In this document: positions 1 to 7,571 of the stretch, piece by piece | Position numbering within the stretch: the stretch's first letter is position 1 | How the letters are laid out: every line of letters begins with the position of its first letter | Assembly: GCA_017938885.1 (NCBI GenBank) | Contig: JAGBAS010000079.1 | Location: 1 to 38,067, forward strand | Direction of reading: 5' to 3' | Source of the DNA: Clostridia bacterium | GTDB taxonomy: Bacteria > Bacillota > Clostridia > Oscillospirales > CAG-272 | DNA length: 38,067 nt | Notes under the pieces: model-generated | The model's database searches: none | Seen by the model: only the letters and a program-made list of their open reading frames with translations | Told to the model about the DNA's origin: nothing | Translations under genes and position numbers: made by a program

Positions 1-423
1 CGCAAGATCATCGTGGATACCTACGGCGGCTACGCCCGTCACGGCGGCGGCGCCTTCTCGGGTAAGGATCCCACCAAGGTGGACCGTTCCGCCTCCTACG
101 CCGCCCGCTACATCGCCAAGAACGTGGTAGCCGCAGGCCTGGCCGACCACTGCGAGGTCCAGGTTGCCTACGCCATCGGCGTGGCCAAGCCCGTGTCTGT
201 TTTGGTGGACACCTTCGGCACCGCCAAGGTCGCCGAGGCCGCTATCCAGGAGGCCGTGCTGAAGCACGTTGACCTCCGTCCCGCCGCCATCATTCAAAAG
301 TTCGATCTTCGCCGTCCCATCTACTGCGACCTGGCCGCCTACGGCCACATGGGCCGCGAGGATCTGAACGCCCCCTGGGAGGCAACCGACCTGGCCGAGG
401 TGCTGAAGGCCGAGCTGCTGTAA
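1..423 (+). CDS. metK: S-adenosylmethionine synthetase, C-terminal part (5' truncated by window edge)
   Basis: This frame is open from the first base and ends with TAA at 421-423, giving 140 residues of a protein whose start lies outside the window. MetK makes S-adenosylmethionine from methionine and ATP in the cytoplasm. The visible part is the family's C-terminal domain: the glycine-rich stretch [18 protein letters not shown] at residues 6-23, the [16 protein letters not shown] helix that follows, then [11 protein letters not shown], and the closing [17 protein letters not shown] segment are all standard for bacterial MetK. A strong hairpin follows at 438-466. The gene fits metabolically with metY and metA about 19-21 kb further on, which would supply the methionine. 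Identification is secure; nothing can be said about its promoter. Confidence 0.97.
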   Translation, partial: RKIIVDTYGGYARHGGGAFSGKDPTKVDRSASYAARYIAKNVVAAGLADHCEVQVAYAIGVAKPVSVLVDTFGTAKVAEAAIQEAVLKHVDLRPAAIIQKFDLRRPIYCDLAAYGHMGREDLNAPWEATDLAEVLKAELL

Positions 424-437
424 TCCTCCCGTCACCA

Positions 438-475
438 AGGGACGGTACCGTATCGGTGCCGTCCCTGTGGCTCTT
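438..475 (+). terminator. Intrinsic terminator-like hairpin after metK
   Basis: A 12-bp stem pairs 438-449 with 455-466 (one G-U pair) around a 5-base loop, 14 bases after the metK stop. It is followed by a short T-containing stretch (ctctttt) rather than a clean T run, so termination is likely but not certain. Confidence 0.7.
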
Positions 476-520
476 TTGCGATGGGAAAATTGGAGTTTGT
501 CAGGGAGGTGTCCACGTCCA

Positions 521-700
521 TTAGCCTTCCCCGGCGGGGAAGGTGGTGCCGAAGGCGACGGATGAGGAGAGCGGACTGAGTTTTTCATGCGGATGTAAAC
601 TGAAACCCTTGGTGTGCAAAGAGGATTTTCACCCGACACCGAACTGTAATTCGCTCTCCTCATCCACCGCTTCGCGGTCCCCCGCATCCGCTTGCGGATG
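521..700. repeat. Palindromic intergenic element (MITE-like)
   Basis: This non-coding stretch is built from nested inverted repeats. Outer arms ggatgaggagagcg at 560-573 and its exact reverse complement at 652-665 are 78 bases apart. On the left is an 8-bp hairpin, 525-532 with 536-543 (ccttcccc/ggggaagg). On the right are two small hairpins, 666-670 with 674-678 and 685-690 with 695-700. No ORF or transposase is present. The phrase ggaaggtggtgccgaaggcg resembles dispersed intergenic elements that I recall from gut Clostridia, but this was not checked against a genome. It fills most of the 391-base gap between metK and the next gene. Confidence 0.6.
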
Positions 701-754
701 ACACCGCATGGGAATAGCAATGAAACGGACGGACAAGCCCAAATTTGAAGCCCG

Positions 755-784
755 TTCACCCTGCCCCCATCCTCCTCATATACT
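755..784 (+). promoter_or_regulatory. Possible promoter for the 815-3469 pair
   Basis: A TATACT box at 779-784 has TTCACC at 755-760, an 18-base spacer. The -35 match is modest, so this is a candidate only. It sits 31 bases before the start of the small membrane protein gene. Confidence 0.35.
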
Positions 785-814
785 GATTACCGAAACCATT
801 TCCGGAGGTCGTAT

Positions 815-1156
815 ATGAGCGTGAAAGAAACTGTATTCCAAGTCGTCGTTGCCGCGTTGTCGGTCATTGGCTTTTACGGCATCCTCCACGGACTGTTTGA
901 GGTCCTGCTTGTCCCCCGTGAGCTGGCCACCGCCGTCATCATCACCGAGCCCCTGTCCCCCGCTGAGCTGGATATGCTGCTCTGCGAAGCCCGCCGTGCC
1001 CCCTTCGGACGGGGAAAACGGGTGATGCTGGTGCTGGATCCGTCGCTTTTGGAGGGGCAACTGGGGGAGGAAGGCCGCCTGTTCGACGAGTACGCCGAGA
1101 TCGCCGAAAAATACAACGTGCCGATCAGCTTGACAAAGCATGAGCCCCGCCCGTGA
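815..1156 (+). CDS. Small membrane-anchored protein of unknown function
   Basis: A 113-residue protein with a GGAGG ribosome binding site at 804-808, six bases before the ATG. Residues about 6-30 form one hydrophobic segment (VFQVVVAALSVIGFYGILHG), so it is probably a single-pass membrane protein. The remaining ~80 residues are cytoplasmic or extracytoplasmic, soluble and charged, with an acidic helix (LLEGQLGEEGRLFDEYAEIA) near the C terminus. I do not recognise a family. It lies 42 bases upstream of recD2 on the same strand and is probably co-transcribed with it, but this does not establish a role in DNA repair. The reading frame is well supported by its ribosome binding site and by codon use like that of its neighbours. 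Confidence 0.75.
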   Translation: MSVKETVFQVVVAALSVIGFYGILHGLFEVLLVPRELATAVIITEPLSPAELDMLLCEARRAPFGRGKRVMLVLDPSLLEGQLGEEGRLFDEYAEIAEKYNVPISLTKHEPRP

Positions 1157-1198
1157 TCCTTTGATCCGACTCAATTCCACAGAAAGGAGGAGCGTCCC

Positions 1199-3469
1199 GT
1201 GTATAACCGGCCTTATTCCCCCCAAAAAGACCCTGTCGAGCCCCCCGCCGCGTCTCCCAAGGATGATTTGACCCGGCTCAAGGGCACAGTGGAGCACATC
1301 ATCTACGCCAACGAGGACAACGGCTACACCGTCCTGGACTTCGGTCTGGAGGACGACGTCGTCACCGCCTGCGGAGTCATGCCCTACATCAGCGACGGAG
1401 ACAGCCTCATTCTGTGGGGCAACTGGGTGCACAACCCCAAGTACGGTCGCCAGTTCAAGGTAGAGCAGTACGAGCGGGATATGCCCGCTGATGCAGCGGC
1501 CATATTGCGCTACCTGTCCTCCCGCACCGTCAAGGGCGTGGGCCCCAAGCTGGCCGAGCGCATCGTGGCGCAATTCGGCGACGAGACTCTGGACGTCATG
1601 GAGAACCACCCCGAGTGGCTGTCTGATGTCCCCGGCATCTCCCGCAAAAAGGCCGCCGAGATCGCCGAGGACTTCAAGGCCAAGGCCGGGATCCGCTCGG
1701 CTATGATGTTCTTCCGGGACTACTTCGGTGCCGCTATGACGGTGCGCATCTACAAGCAGTACGGCTCTTCGGCGGTGGACGTCGCCAAGGAGAATCCCTA
1801 CCGCCTCTGCGACGAGGTAGAGGGCATCGGATTTGAGCGGGCAGACCGGATGGCCATGTCTCTGGGGCTGGATCCCCAGAGCGAGGACCGCCTCATGAGC
1901 GGAGTCAAATACCTGCTCACCTCCAACGCCGCCCGTAACGGTCACGTCTGCCTCCCCCGCGAAAAGCTTACCGAGGCCGCCGCTCAGCTCCTCCGCACCG
2001 ATGGAGAGAAGGTCTCCGCCGCCATCGACGCCCAGCTGGAGCTGGGAGGACTGGTTGCCCATCGCTTCCGGGGGGAGCACTATATCTACGACACCGCCAC
2101 CGACCGACAGGAAAAGTATATCGCGGATAAGCTCCTTTTGCTGGACAAGCTCTGCCCGGCTGTGAACGCAGGGGACGTGGGTGCCTTTATCGCCCGTGAG
2201 GAGCGAGAGCAGGGAATGTCCTACGCCGCAGGCCAGAAGCAGGCCATCGTGGATGCGCTGTCCCACGGGGTCATGCTCTTGACGGGCGGCCCGGGTACGG
2301 GTAAGACCACGGTGGTGCACGCCCTCTTGCGCATTTTCCGCTCCATGGACATGACGGTAGCCCTCTGCGCCCCCACGGGACGGGCGGCTAAGCGGCTCTC
2401 CGAGTCCACCTCCATGGAGGCTAAGACCATCCACCGTCTCCTGGAAATGGAGTTCGAGGAGGGCTCGGGACACAGCCGCTTCCGCAGGGGCGAGCAGGAT
2501 CTTCTGGAGGAAGCGGTGGTCATCGTGGACGAGGCCTCCATGGTGGATAACGCGCTGATGTGCTCCCTCTGTAAGGCGGTCAAGCCCGGCGCACGGCTCA
2601 TCCTCATCGGGGACGCCGACCAGCTTCCCTCGGTGGGGGCAGGACGGGTGCTGAACGATCTCATCGACAGCGGCCGCTTCGCCACGGTGCGTCTGACCGA
2701 GATTTTCCGCCAGGCAGGACAGTCTCTCATCGTCACCAACGCCCACGCCATCAACGAGGGTGAATTCCCTAATCTGACCGTCAAAAACAACGACTTTTTC
2801 TTCCTCCCCCGCCGCTATGACCGCGAGATCGCGGATACCGTGGTGGAGCTCATCGAGACCCGGCTTCCCCGTGCTTACGGCCAGGCCACCGAGGGGGGCA
2901 TCCAGATCATCTCTCCCTCCCGTAAGGGGGAAGCAGGCACCGAGAACCTCAACCGCCGTCTCCAGGCCGCCCTCAATCCCCCTGCTAAGGGAAAGCGGGA
3001 GCTGAAGTACCGCGAGACCGTCTTCCGCGTAGGCGATCGGGTCATGCAGACCAAGAACAACTACGACATCGAATGGGAGAGCGGAAACGGCGTGGATCAG
3101 ACCATCGGCAACGGTGTGTTCAACGGTGACATCGGCACCGTGGTTTTCATCGACACCGCCGAGGGCGAAATGGTGGTGTCCTTCGACGATAAGGAGGCTA
3201 CCTACACCGGTGAGATGCTGGACGAGCTGGAGCACGCATGGGCTGTTACCGTCCACAAGAGCCAGGGCTCGGAATACCCCTTCGTCATCATCCCCGCGTA
3301 CAACGCCCCGCCCCTGCTCCTGACCCGTAACCTCCTCTACACCGCCGTCACCCGCGCCCGCCGTATGGTGATCCTGGTAGGGCGAGAGGATATCGTCCGC
3401 ACCATGGTGGACAATAACCGCCAAACTCTCCGCTATACGGGACTCGCCTGCCGCCTGGAAAGAGGCTGA
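1199..3469 (+). CDS. recD2: RecD2-type ATP-dependent DNA helicase
   Basis: A 756-residue superfamily 1B helicase of the RecD2/RecD-like family, which unwinds DNA 5' to 3' in repair and replication and works without RecB or RecC. The N-terminal region carries an OB-like segment (residues ~20-95, GTVEHIIYANEDNGYTVLDF) and helix-hairpin-helix repeats (VKGVGPKLAERIV, VPGISRKKAAEI, VEGIGFERAD) typical of RecD2 and absent from RecD of RecBCD. Walker A is GGPGTGKTT with Lys369, Walker B is IVDEAS with Asp444-Glu445, followed by the motif III-like LILIGDADQLPSVGAGRVL. The C-terminal end has the UvrD-like VHKSQGSEYP and YTAVTRARRMV motifs. Translation starts at GTG 1199 behind AAAGGAGG at 1183-1190. 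Full length for the family. Confidence 0.95.
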   Translation: MYNRPYSPQKDPVEPPAASPKDDLTRLKGTVEHIIYANEDNGYTVLDFGLEDDVVTACGVMPYISDGDSLILWGNWVHNPKYGRQFKVEQYERDMPADAAAILRYLSSRTVKGVGPKLAERIVAQFGDETLDVMENHPEWLSDVPGISRKKAAEIAEDFKAKAGIRSAMMFFRDYFGAAMTVRIYKQYGSSAVDVAKENPYRLCDEVEGIGFERADRMAMSLGLDPQSEDRLMSGVKYLLTSNAARNGHVCLPREKLTEAAAQLLRTDGEKVSAAIDAQLELGGLVAHRFRGEHYIYDTATDRQEKYIADKLLLLDKLCPAVNAGDVGAFIAREEREQGMSYAAGQKQAIVDALSHGVMLLTGGPGTGKTTVVHALLRIFRSMDMTVALCAPTGRAAKRLSESTSMEAKTIHRLLEMEFEEGSGHSRFRRGEQDLLEEAVVIVDEASMVDNALMCSLCKAVKPGARLILIGDADQLPSVGAGRVLNDLIDSGRFATVRLTEIFRQAGQSLIVTNAHAINEGEFPNLTVKNNDFFFLPRRYDREIADTVVELIETRLPRAYGQATEGGIQIISPSRKGEAGTENLNRRLQAALNPPAKGKRELKYRETVFRVGDRVMQTKNNYDIEWESGNGVDQTIGNGVFNGDIGTVVFIDTAEGEMVVSFDDKEATYTGEMLDELEHAWAVTVHKSQGSEYPFVIIPAYNAPPLLLTRNLLYTAVTRARRMVILVGREDIVRTMVDNNRQTLRYTGLACRLERG

Positions 3470-3516
3470 TCTTTGCCGCAAGAATCCCACAACCACGGTA
3501 AAAAACAAAAAACCCC

Positions 3517-3545
3517 TTGACAGTTGGGGAGAATTGTGCTATACT
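3517..3545 (+). promoter_or_regulatory. Sigma-A promoter of mreB
   Basis: TTGACA at 3517-3522 and TATACT at 3540-3545 are separated by 17 bases, a near-perfect housekeeping promoter. Transcription would start near 3552, giving a leader of about 60 bases before the mreB GTG. The TTG of the -35 box would extend the reading frame upstream, which is why a start there is not credible. Confidence 0.9.
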
Positions 3546-3612
3546 ATATCAAGATATACAGTGGAATACTGTTTCCGCATTCCAAGACCATCATGAGAGC
3601 GAGGTGAGTACG

Positions 3613-4641
3613 GTGCTTGAGAAATTTACGCGGGATATCGCCATTGATTTCGGAACAGCCTCGGTGCTGGTCTACGTCCAAGGACAGGGCATCGTCCTCA
3701 AGGAGCCCTCTGTGGTGGCCATCGACGTCTCCACCGATCGGGTGGTCAAGGTGGGCCAGGATGCCATGGAAATGCTGGGACGTACCCCCGACCACATCGA
3801 CGCCCTGCGCCCCATGAAGAACGGCACCATCAGCCAGTACGAGGTCACCCTCCAGATGCTCCGCTACTTCATCCGCCGCGCCTGCGGTAAGGTGTGGATC
3901 CCGCCTCGGGTGCTGATCTGCGTGCCGACGGGAATCTCCGAGGTGGAGATGCGTGCCGTCATGGAGGCCTCCCGCGAGGCAGGCGCGAGACGCACCTACC
4001 TCATTGAAGAGCCCAAGGCCGCCGCCATCGGCGCGGGACTGGATATCAAATCCCCCGTGGGCAGTATGGTGGTCAACATCGGCGGCGGTGTCAGCGACAT
4101 TGCGGTGCTCTCCATGGGCGGCGTTGTGGTGGCGGATTCCATCCCCATCGGCGGCGATAAGTTTGACGAGGCCATCCAGAGCTATCTCCGCCGCCGCTAC
4201 AATATCCTCATCGGCGAGCGCACCGCCGAGGACATCAAGATCAATATCGGCGACGTCTACGAGCATAAAAAGACTTCCTACATGAAGGTCACGGGCCGTT
4301 CCCTGACCGAGGGCTACCAGAAGGAGGTGCTCATCAGCTCCCGCGAGATGATTGAGGCCCTGTACGAGCCCATCACCGCCATTCTGGATTCGGTTTGCTC
4401 GGTCGTAGAGCAGACCCCCCCCGAGCTGGTGGGAGACATCCTGCAAAAGGGCATGGTTCTGACCGGAGGCGGAAGCCTGCTTCGCGGTCTGGACCGCCTC
4501 ATCGAGCGGGTCACGGGCATTCCCGCCTACGTGGCCAAAAAACCCATCAGCAGTACCGTCCTGGGCGCGGGGAGCCTCCTGCCCTACATCGGCGGTATGC
4601 CCGAGGGTGTAGTCACCCTGCCGTCCAGAGTTAAATCCTGA
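3613..4641 (+). CDS. mreB: Rod-shape-determining protein MreB (actin-like)
   Basis: A 342-residue bacterial actin homologue that forms membrane-associated filaments guiding lateral cell-wall synthesis. The N terminus DIAIDFGTASVLVYVQGQG is the phosphate-1 loop; IVVN-like phosphate-2 and IGGGVSDIAVLS follow near residue 155; the C-terminal phosphate-binding motif VLTGGGSLLRGLD is at ~280-292. Length and order match MreB/Mbl. I chose GTG 3613 because the product then begins MLEKFTRDIAIDFGT, like other MreBs, and GAGGTGAG at 3601-3608 is a good ribosome binding site; GTG 3604 is the alternative. The gene has its own strong promoter and a terminator, and no mreC or mreD follows, so it is a stand-alone copy (mreB or mbl cannot be told apart here). 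Confidence 0.93.
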   Translation: MLEKFTRDIAIDFGTASVLVYVQGQGIVLKEPSVVAIDVSTDRVVKVGQDAMEMLGRTPDHIDALRPMKNGTISQYEVTLQMLRYFIRRACGKVWIPPRVLICVPTGISEVEMRAVMEASREAGARRTYLIEEPKAAAIGAGLDIKSPVGSMVVNIGGGVSDIAVLSMGGVVVADSIPIGGDKFDEAIQSYLRRRYNILIGERTAEDIKINIGDVYEHKKTSYMKVTGRSLTEGYQKEVLISSREMIEALYEPITAILDSVCSVVEQTPPELVGDILQKGMVLTGGGSLLRGLDRLIERVTGIPAYVAKKPISSTVLGAGSLLPYIGGMPEGVVTLPSRVKS

Positions 4642-4653
4642 TACAAATAAAGG

Positions 4654-4691
4654 AGAGGAAAGAAGCATTCAAACAGCTCTTTCCTCTTTTT
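4654..4691 (+). terminator. Intrinsic terminator after mreB
   Basis: A 10-bp stem pairs 4654-4663 (agaggaaaga) with 4678-4687 and is followed by a T run to 4691. It lies 12 bases after the mreB stop, separating mreB from the glycosidase gene. Confidence 0.8.
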
Positions 4692-4722
4692 CATCCACAA
4701 CCGTTCATATTAGGAGGTATGT

Positions 4723-5841
4723 ATGGATCACTACAAGCAATACTGCGACATCCGCCTGCGCACCGCCCCCTACCGCAAGAGCGATGACCCCGACTGTATC
4801 CGCGCCGTAGCCGCCATCGATGCCCTGGCCAACCGCGCCAAGGATATTGCCGAGGGCTGTAACCCTGCCGGCCGCTTCGGTTGGGCGGGCAACGATTTCA
4901 CCCACGATTCCCTGATGGAACGCGCCTACGAGCATCTGGAAGCCCTGGAGCGGGGGGAACAGCCCCTGCGGGGTCAGTTTGCCGAGCCGGGCGGCTCCCT
5001 CATCGACCACTCCTTCATCGAGAAGGACGGGGTCCTCCACCTGTTCTATAACCGCGGCTACATTGGCTACCTCTGGGATCAACGTTTCGTGGACTCCATC
5101 GGCCACGCCACTACCACAGACCTTCTCCATTGGGACATCCATCCCCCCGTCCTGACCGCCGAGGCAGGGGGCCACGACGACTACCAGGTCTGGTCGCCCG
5201 CTGTCGTCGAACACGACGGCCGCTACTGGATGTTCTATACAGGCGTGAACTTCCACGTCGCCCAGGCCATCATGCTGGCGGTGTCGGACGACCTCTACCA
5301 TTGGGAGAAGGTCAGCCGTCAGCCTGTCTGGACGGCGGGGGACTGGTGCGGCTGGGACGCGGGAAAATGGTCGGATTGCCGTGACAGCATGATCTTCAAG
5401 GACGACGACGGCACCTTCTATATGTACTACTGCTCTACCTACCCCGCCGAGGACGGCACCCGCCGCGCCTGTGTGGGAGCCGCCTCCAGCCGCGACCTCA
5501 TCCATTGGCAGGAGGAGGGCTTCATCACCGTCCCCAACCTCCGCTCCAACGCCGAATCCCCCTACGTCATGAAAAAGGACGGTAAATATTACCTGTTCTA
5601 CACCAACTGCGGCTTTGGCACCTGCTACGCCGTCTCGGATTACCCCCTGAAGGGCTGGACAGTCCTGCCCGACGACAAAAACTTCCTCGTTGCCACCTGC
5701 TGTACCGAGGTATTCTCCTACGGCGGTAAGTGGTACTTGTCTCTGGCCACCTATCGCGGCCGAGGTGAGCAATACCTGGAGATTGCCGAGTGCATCTGGC
5801 AGGAGGACGGCACCATCTCCATGGGAGATTTCCTGCGCTGA
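4723..5841 (+). CDS. Five-bladed beta-propeller glycoside hydrolase (GH43/GH32-like)
   Basis: A 372-residue enzyme without signal peptide, so probably acting in the cytoplasm on imported oligosaccharides. It shows repeated propeller-blade motifs of the form D-G-x-Y/H-x-x-F/Y-Y: KDGVLHLFYN, HDGRYWMFYTG, DDGTFYMYYC, KDGKYYLFYTN and YGGKWYLSLA. Three acidic residues fit the catalytic triad of the GH43/GH32 superfamily: Asp95 (base, in LIDHSF), Asp221 (transition-state stabiliser, in CRDSMIF) and Glu278 (acid, in NAESPYV). Phrases DLLHWD, DLYHWEK and DLIHWQE are typical blade edges. The ATG follows AGGAGGT at 4711-4717. The substrate cannot be told; no transporter or other sugar enzyme adjoins it. 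It is followed after 32 bases by pepD. Confidence 0.8.
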   Translation: MDHYKQYCDIRLRTAPYRKSDDPDCIRAVAAIDALANRAKDIAEGCNPAGRFGWAGNDFTHDSLMERAYEHLEALERGEQPLRGQFAEPGGSLIDHSFIEKDGVLHLFYNRGYIGYLWDQRFVDSIGHATTTDLLHWDIHPPVLTAEAGGHDDYQVWSPAVVEHDGRYWMFYTGVNFHVAQAIMLAVSDDLYHWEKVSRQPVWTAGDWCGWDAGKWSDCRDSMIFKDDDGTFYMYYCSTYPAEDGTRRACVGAASSRDLIHWQEEGFITVPNLRSNAESPYVMKKDGKYYLFYTNCGFGTCYAVSDYPLKGWTVLPDDKNFLVATCCTEVFSYGGKWYLSLATYRGRGEQYLEIAECIWQEDGTISMGDFLR

Positions 5842-5873
5842 ACCCTTGCATTATACCATATAAGGAGAATATC

Positions 5874-7394
5874 ATGTCTGATCCCACCCCCATCCTCTCG
5901 GGCTACGAGCCCGCGTCCGTCCTCTCCTTCTTCGAGGATATCTGCGCCATCCCCCACGTCTCAGGGGACGAGCGTGCCATCGCCGACTACGTTGAGCAAT
6001 TCGCCAAGAACCGATGCCTTTCCTGCTACCGCGATTCCGTCCATAACGTCTTCATCAAGCTCCCCGCCAGCATCGGGTACGAGTCTGCCCCCGCCGTCAT
6101 GCTCCAGGGTCACACCGACATGGTGGGGGAAAAGACCGCCGACTCTGACCACGATTTCGCCACCGACGGTCTCCGGCTCAAGGTCGATGCCGAGGGCTGG
6201 ATCTCGGCCACCGACACCACCCTGGGGGGCGACGATGGCATTGCCGTGGCCATGATGCTGGCCATTCTGGACAGTCCCCCTGAGCCCCACCCTGCCATCG
6301 AATGCCTGTTCACTGTTTCCGAAGAGACGGGGTTGGAGGGCGCGTGGGCCTTCGATCCCGCCGCCGCAGGGGCGACCGCAAGAACCATGATTAATCTGGA
6401 CAGCGAGGCTGAGGGTGTCCTCACTGCCGGCTGCTCGGGCGGTATGCGTACCGATATTACGGTGCCCGTTACCGGTGAGCCTGCCGAAGGTGTGGCGGTC
6501 ACTCTGACCTTGGACGGCTTCTCGGGCGGTCACTCGGGTGTGGAGATCCACGAGGGGCACACCAACGCCGTCAAGGCCATGGGGCGCATCCTCCTTGCGT
6601 TGAATGAGAAGTATGATTTCGGCTTGATCTTGGTGAGCGGCGGCGGTAAGGACAATGCCATCCCCCGTGATTGCACCGTAACAGTTGATCTCCGCGACAC
6701 CGCCCGGGCCGAGGATTTCGCTCGTGACGTGAAGGCCGAGGCCGAAAAGCTCCGCTCCGAACCCAACATGATCTCCGCCGATAAAGCCTTTACCTGTACC
6801 GTCAAAATCCTGCCCGAGACTTCCGCTCTGTCCATGGATGACAAGACGACCCATGCTGTCCTGTCTCTACTCACCCTCGTCCGTGACGGCGTCCTTTCCA
6901 TGTCTGCCCACGTGAAGGGTCTGGTGGCTCACTCCCGCAACCTGGGCATTATTAAGACCATCACCGACGGGGAAGGGAAGCCCACCGCCGTCAAATTCTC
7001 CATGTCCACCCGTTCTGCATCGGGCAGCCACCTGGACGATTCTGAGCGGGAGCTGGAAATGCTGGCTCTCGCTTGCACCGGGGACGGTGAAAACGCCGCC
7101 CACCGCGCCCGCTACCCCGGCTGGGACTACGCCCCCGTCTCCCCTCTCCGCGACCTGTGGACGGCCGTGAGTGAGCGGCTGTACGGCATGACCCCCAAGG
7201 TGGAGGTCATCCACGCAGGACTGGAGTGCGGAATCCTCTGCGACAAGCTGGGGGAGATGGACATTATTTCGGTAGGCCCCGACATGAAGGACATCCACAC
7301 CCCCCGCGAAATGCTGTCCATTCCCTCTGTGGAGCGGACGTACCGCTTGGTTTGCGCGGTGCTCACAGAGCTGGCGGGATCGGAATCCTTGTGA
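5874..7394 (+). CDS. pepD: Aminoacyl-histidine (cytosol non-specific) dipeptidase, M20 family
   Basis: A 506-residue di-zinc peptidase of family M20C that cleaves dipeptides, including Xaa-His, in the cytoplasm. Metal and catalytic residues are visible: His80 and catalytic Asp82 in QGHTDMV, bridging Asp120/Asp121 in LGGDDGIA, Glu150-Glu151 in SEETGLEGA, and the C-terminal zinc ligand His475 in DIHTPRE. The dimerisation (lid) domain contains FSGGHSGVEIHEGHTNA. The ATG at 5874 follows AAGGAGA at 5862-5868; in-frame codons continue upstream into the glycosidase gene but without a ribosome binding site. Length and motif order are those of PepD. It probably shares a transcript with the glycosidase 32 bases upstream. 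Confidence 0.95.
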   Translation: MSDPTPILSGYEPASVLSFFEDICAIPHVSGDERAIADYVEQFAKNRCLSCYRDSVHNVFIKLPASIGYESAPAVMLQGHTDMVGEKTADSDHDFATDGLRLKVDAEGWISATDTTLGGDDGIAVAMMLAILDSPPEPHPAIECLFTVSEETGLEGAWAFDPAAAGATARTMINLDSEAEGVLTAGCSGGMRTDITVPVTGEPAEGVAVTLTLDGFSGGHSGVEIHEGHTNAVKAMGRILLALNEKYDFGLILVSGGGKDNAIPRDCTVTVDLRDTARAEDFARDVKAEAEKLRSEPNMISADKAFTCTVKILPETSALSMDDKTTHAVLSLLTLVRDGVLSMSAHVKGLVAHSRNLGIIKTITDGEGKPTAVKFSMSTRSASGSHLDDSERELEMLALACTGDGENAAHRARYPGWDYAPVSPLRDLWTAVSERLYGMTPKVEVIHAGLECGILCDKLGEMDIISVGPDMKDIHTPREMLSIPSVERTYRLVCAVLTELAGSESL

Positions 7395-7465
7395 CCTTTG
7401 GGTGAATTTTTGGAATATTTTTTCACAAAATAGTACGGTTTAGCCCTGTAAAGTCATAAACTCTC

Positions 7466-7494
7466 TTGACAAATCAACAATTTCTGTGTATAAT
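7466..7494 (+). promoter_or_regulatory. Consensus sigma-A promoter of rny
   Basis: TTGACA at 7466-7471, a 17-base spacer and TATAAT at 7489-7494 match the consensus exactly. The predicted transcription start is about 7501, at or within a base or two of the hairpin described separately. Confidence 0.93.
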
Positions 7495-7501
7495 ATAAGA
7501 T

Positions 7502-7548
7502 GACCCCCGCCCGTCTTTCATCGGAACGGGCGGGGGTCTTGATTTATT
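7502..7548 (+). promoter_or_regulatory. Perfect 13-bp hairpin at the 5' end of the rny transcript
   Basis: Bases 7502-7514 (gacccccgcccgt) pair without mismatch with 7526-7538 around an 11-base loop, immediately at the predicted transcript start, and an AT-rich stretch (ttgatttatttt) follows. The structure ends about 20 bases before the AAAAGGAGGTG ribosome binding site. It could act as a terminator/attenuator or shield the 5' end of the mRNA from decay. Confidence 0.75.
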
Positions 7549-7571
7549 TTCATGAAAAGGAGGTGTTATAC

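Noticed and set aside
776..3508. Long open frame opposite recD2 (minus strand)
   Set aside because: Antisense shadow of a GC-rich gene; no ribosome binding site, low-complexity His/Gly/Val-rich product, and recD2 on the other strand is unmistakable. The same applies to long antisense frames at 11105-13582, 13616-15025, 15053-17263, 18151-19716, 19685-21061, 23934-25997, 29353-30672, 31343-33169 and 35295-36785.
3517..3612. Upstream extension of mreB
   Set aside because: The extension would start inside the -35 box of the mreB promoter; family alignment and the GAGGTGAG site favour 3613.
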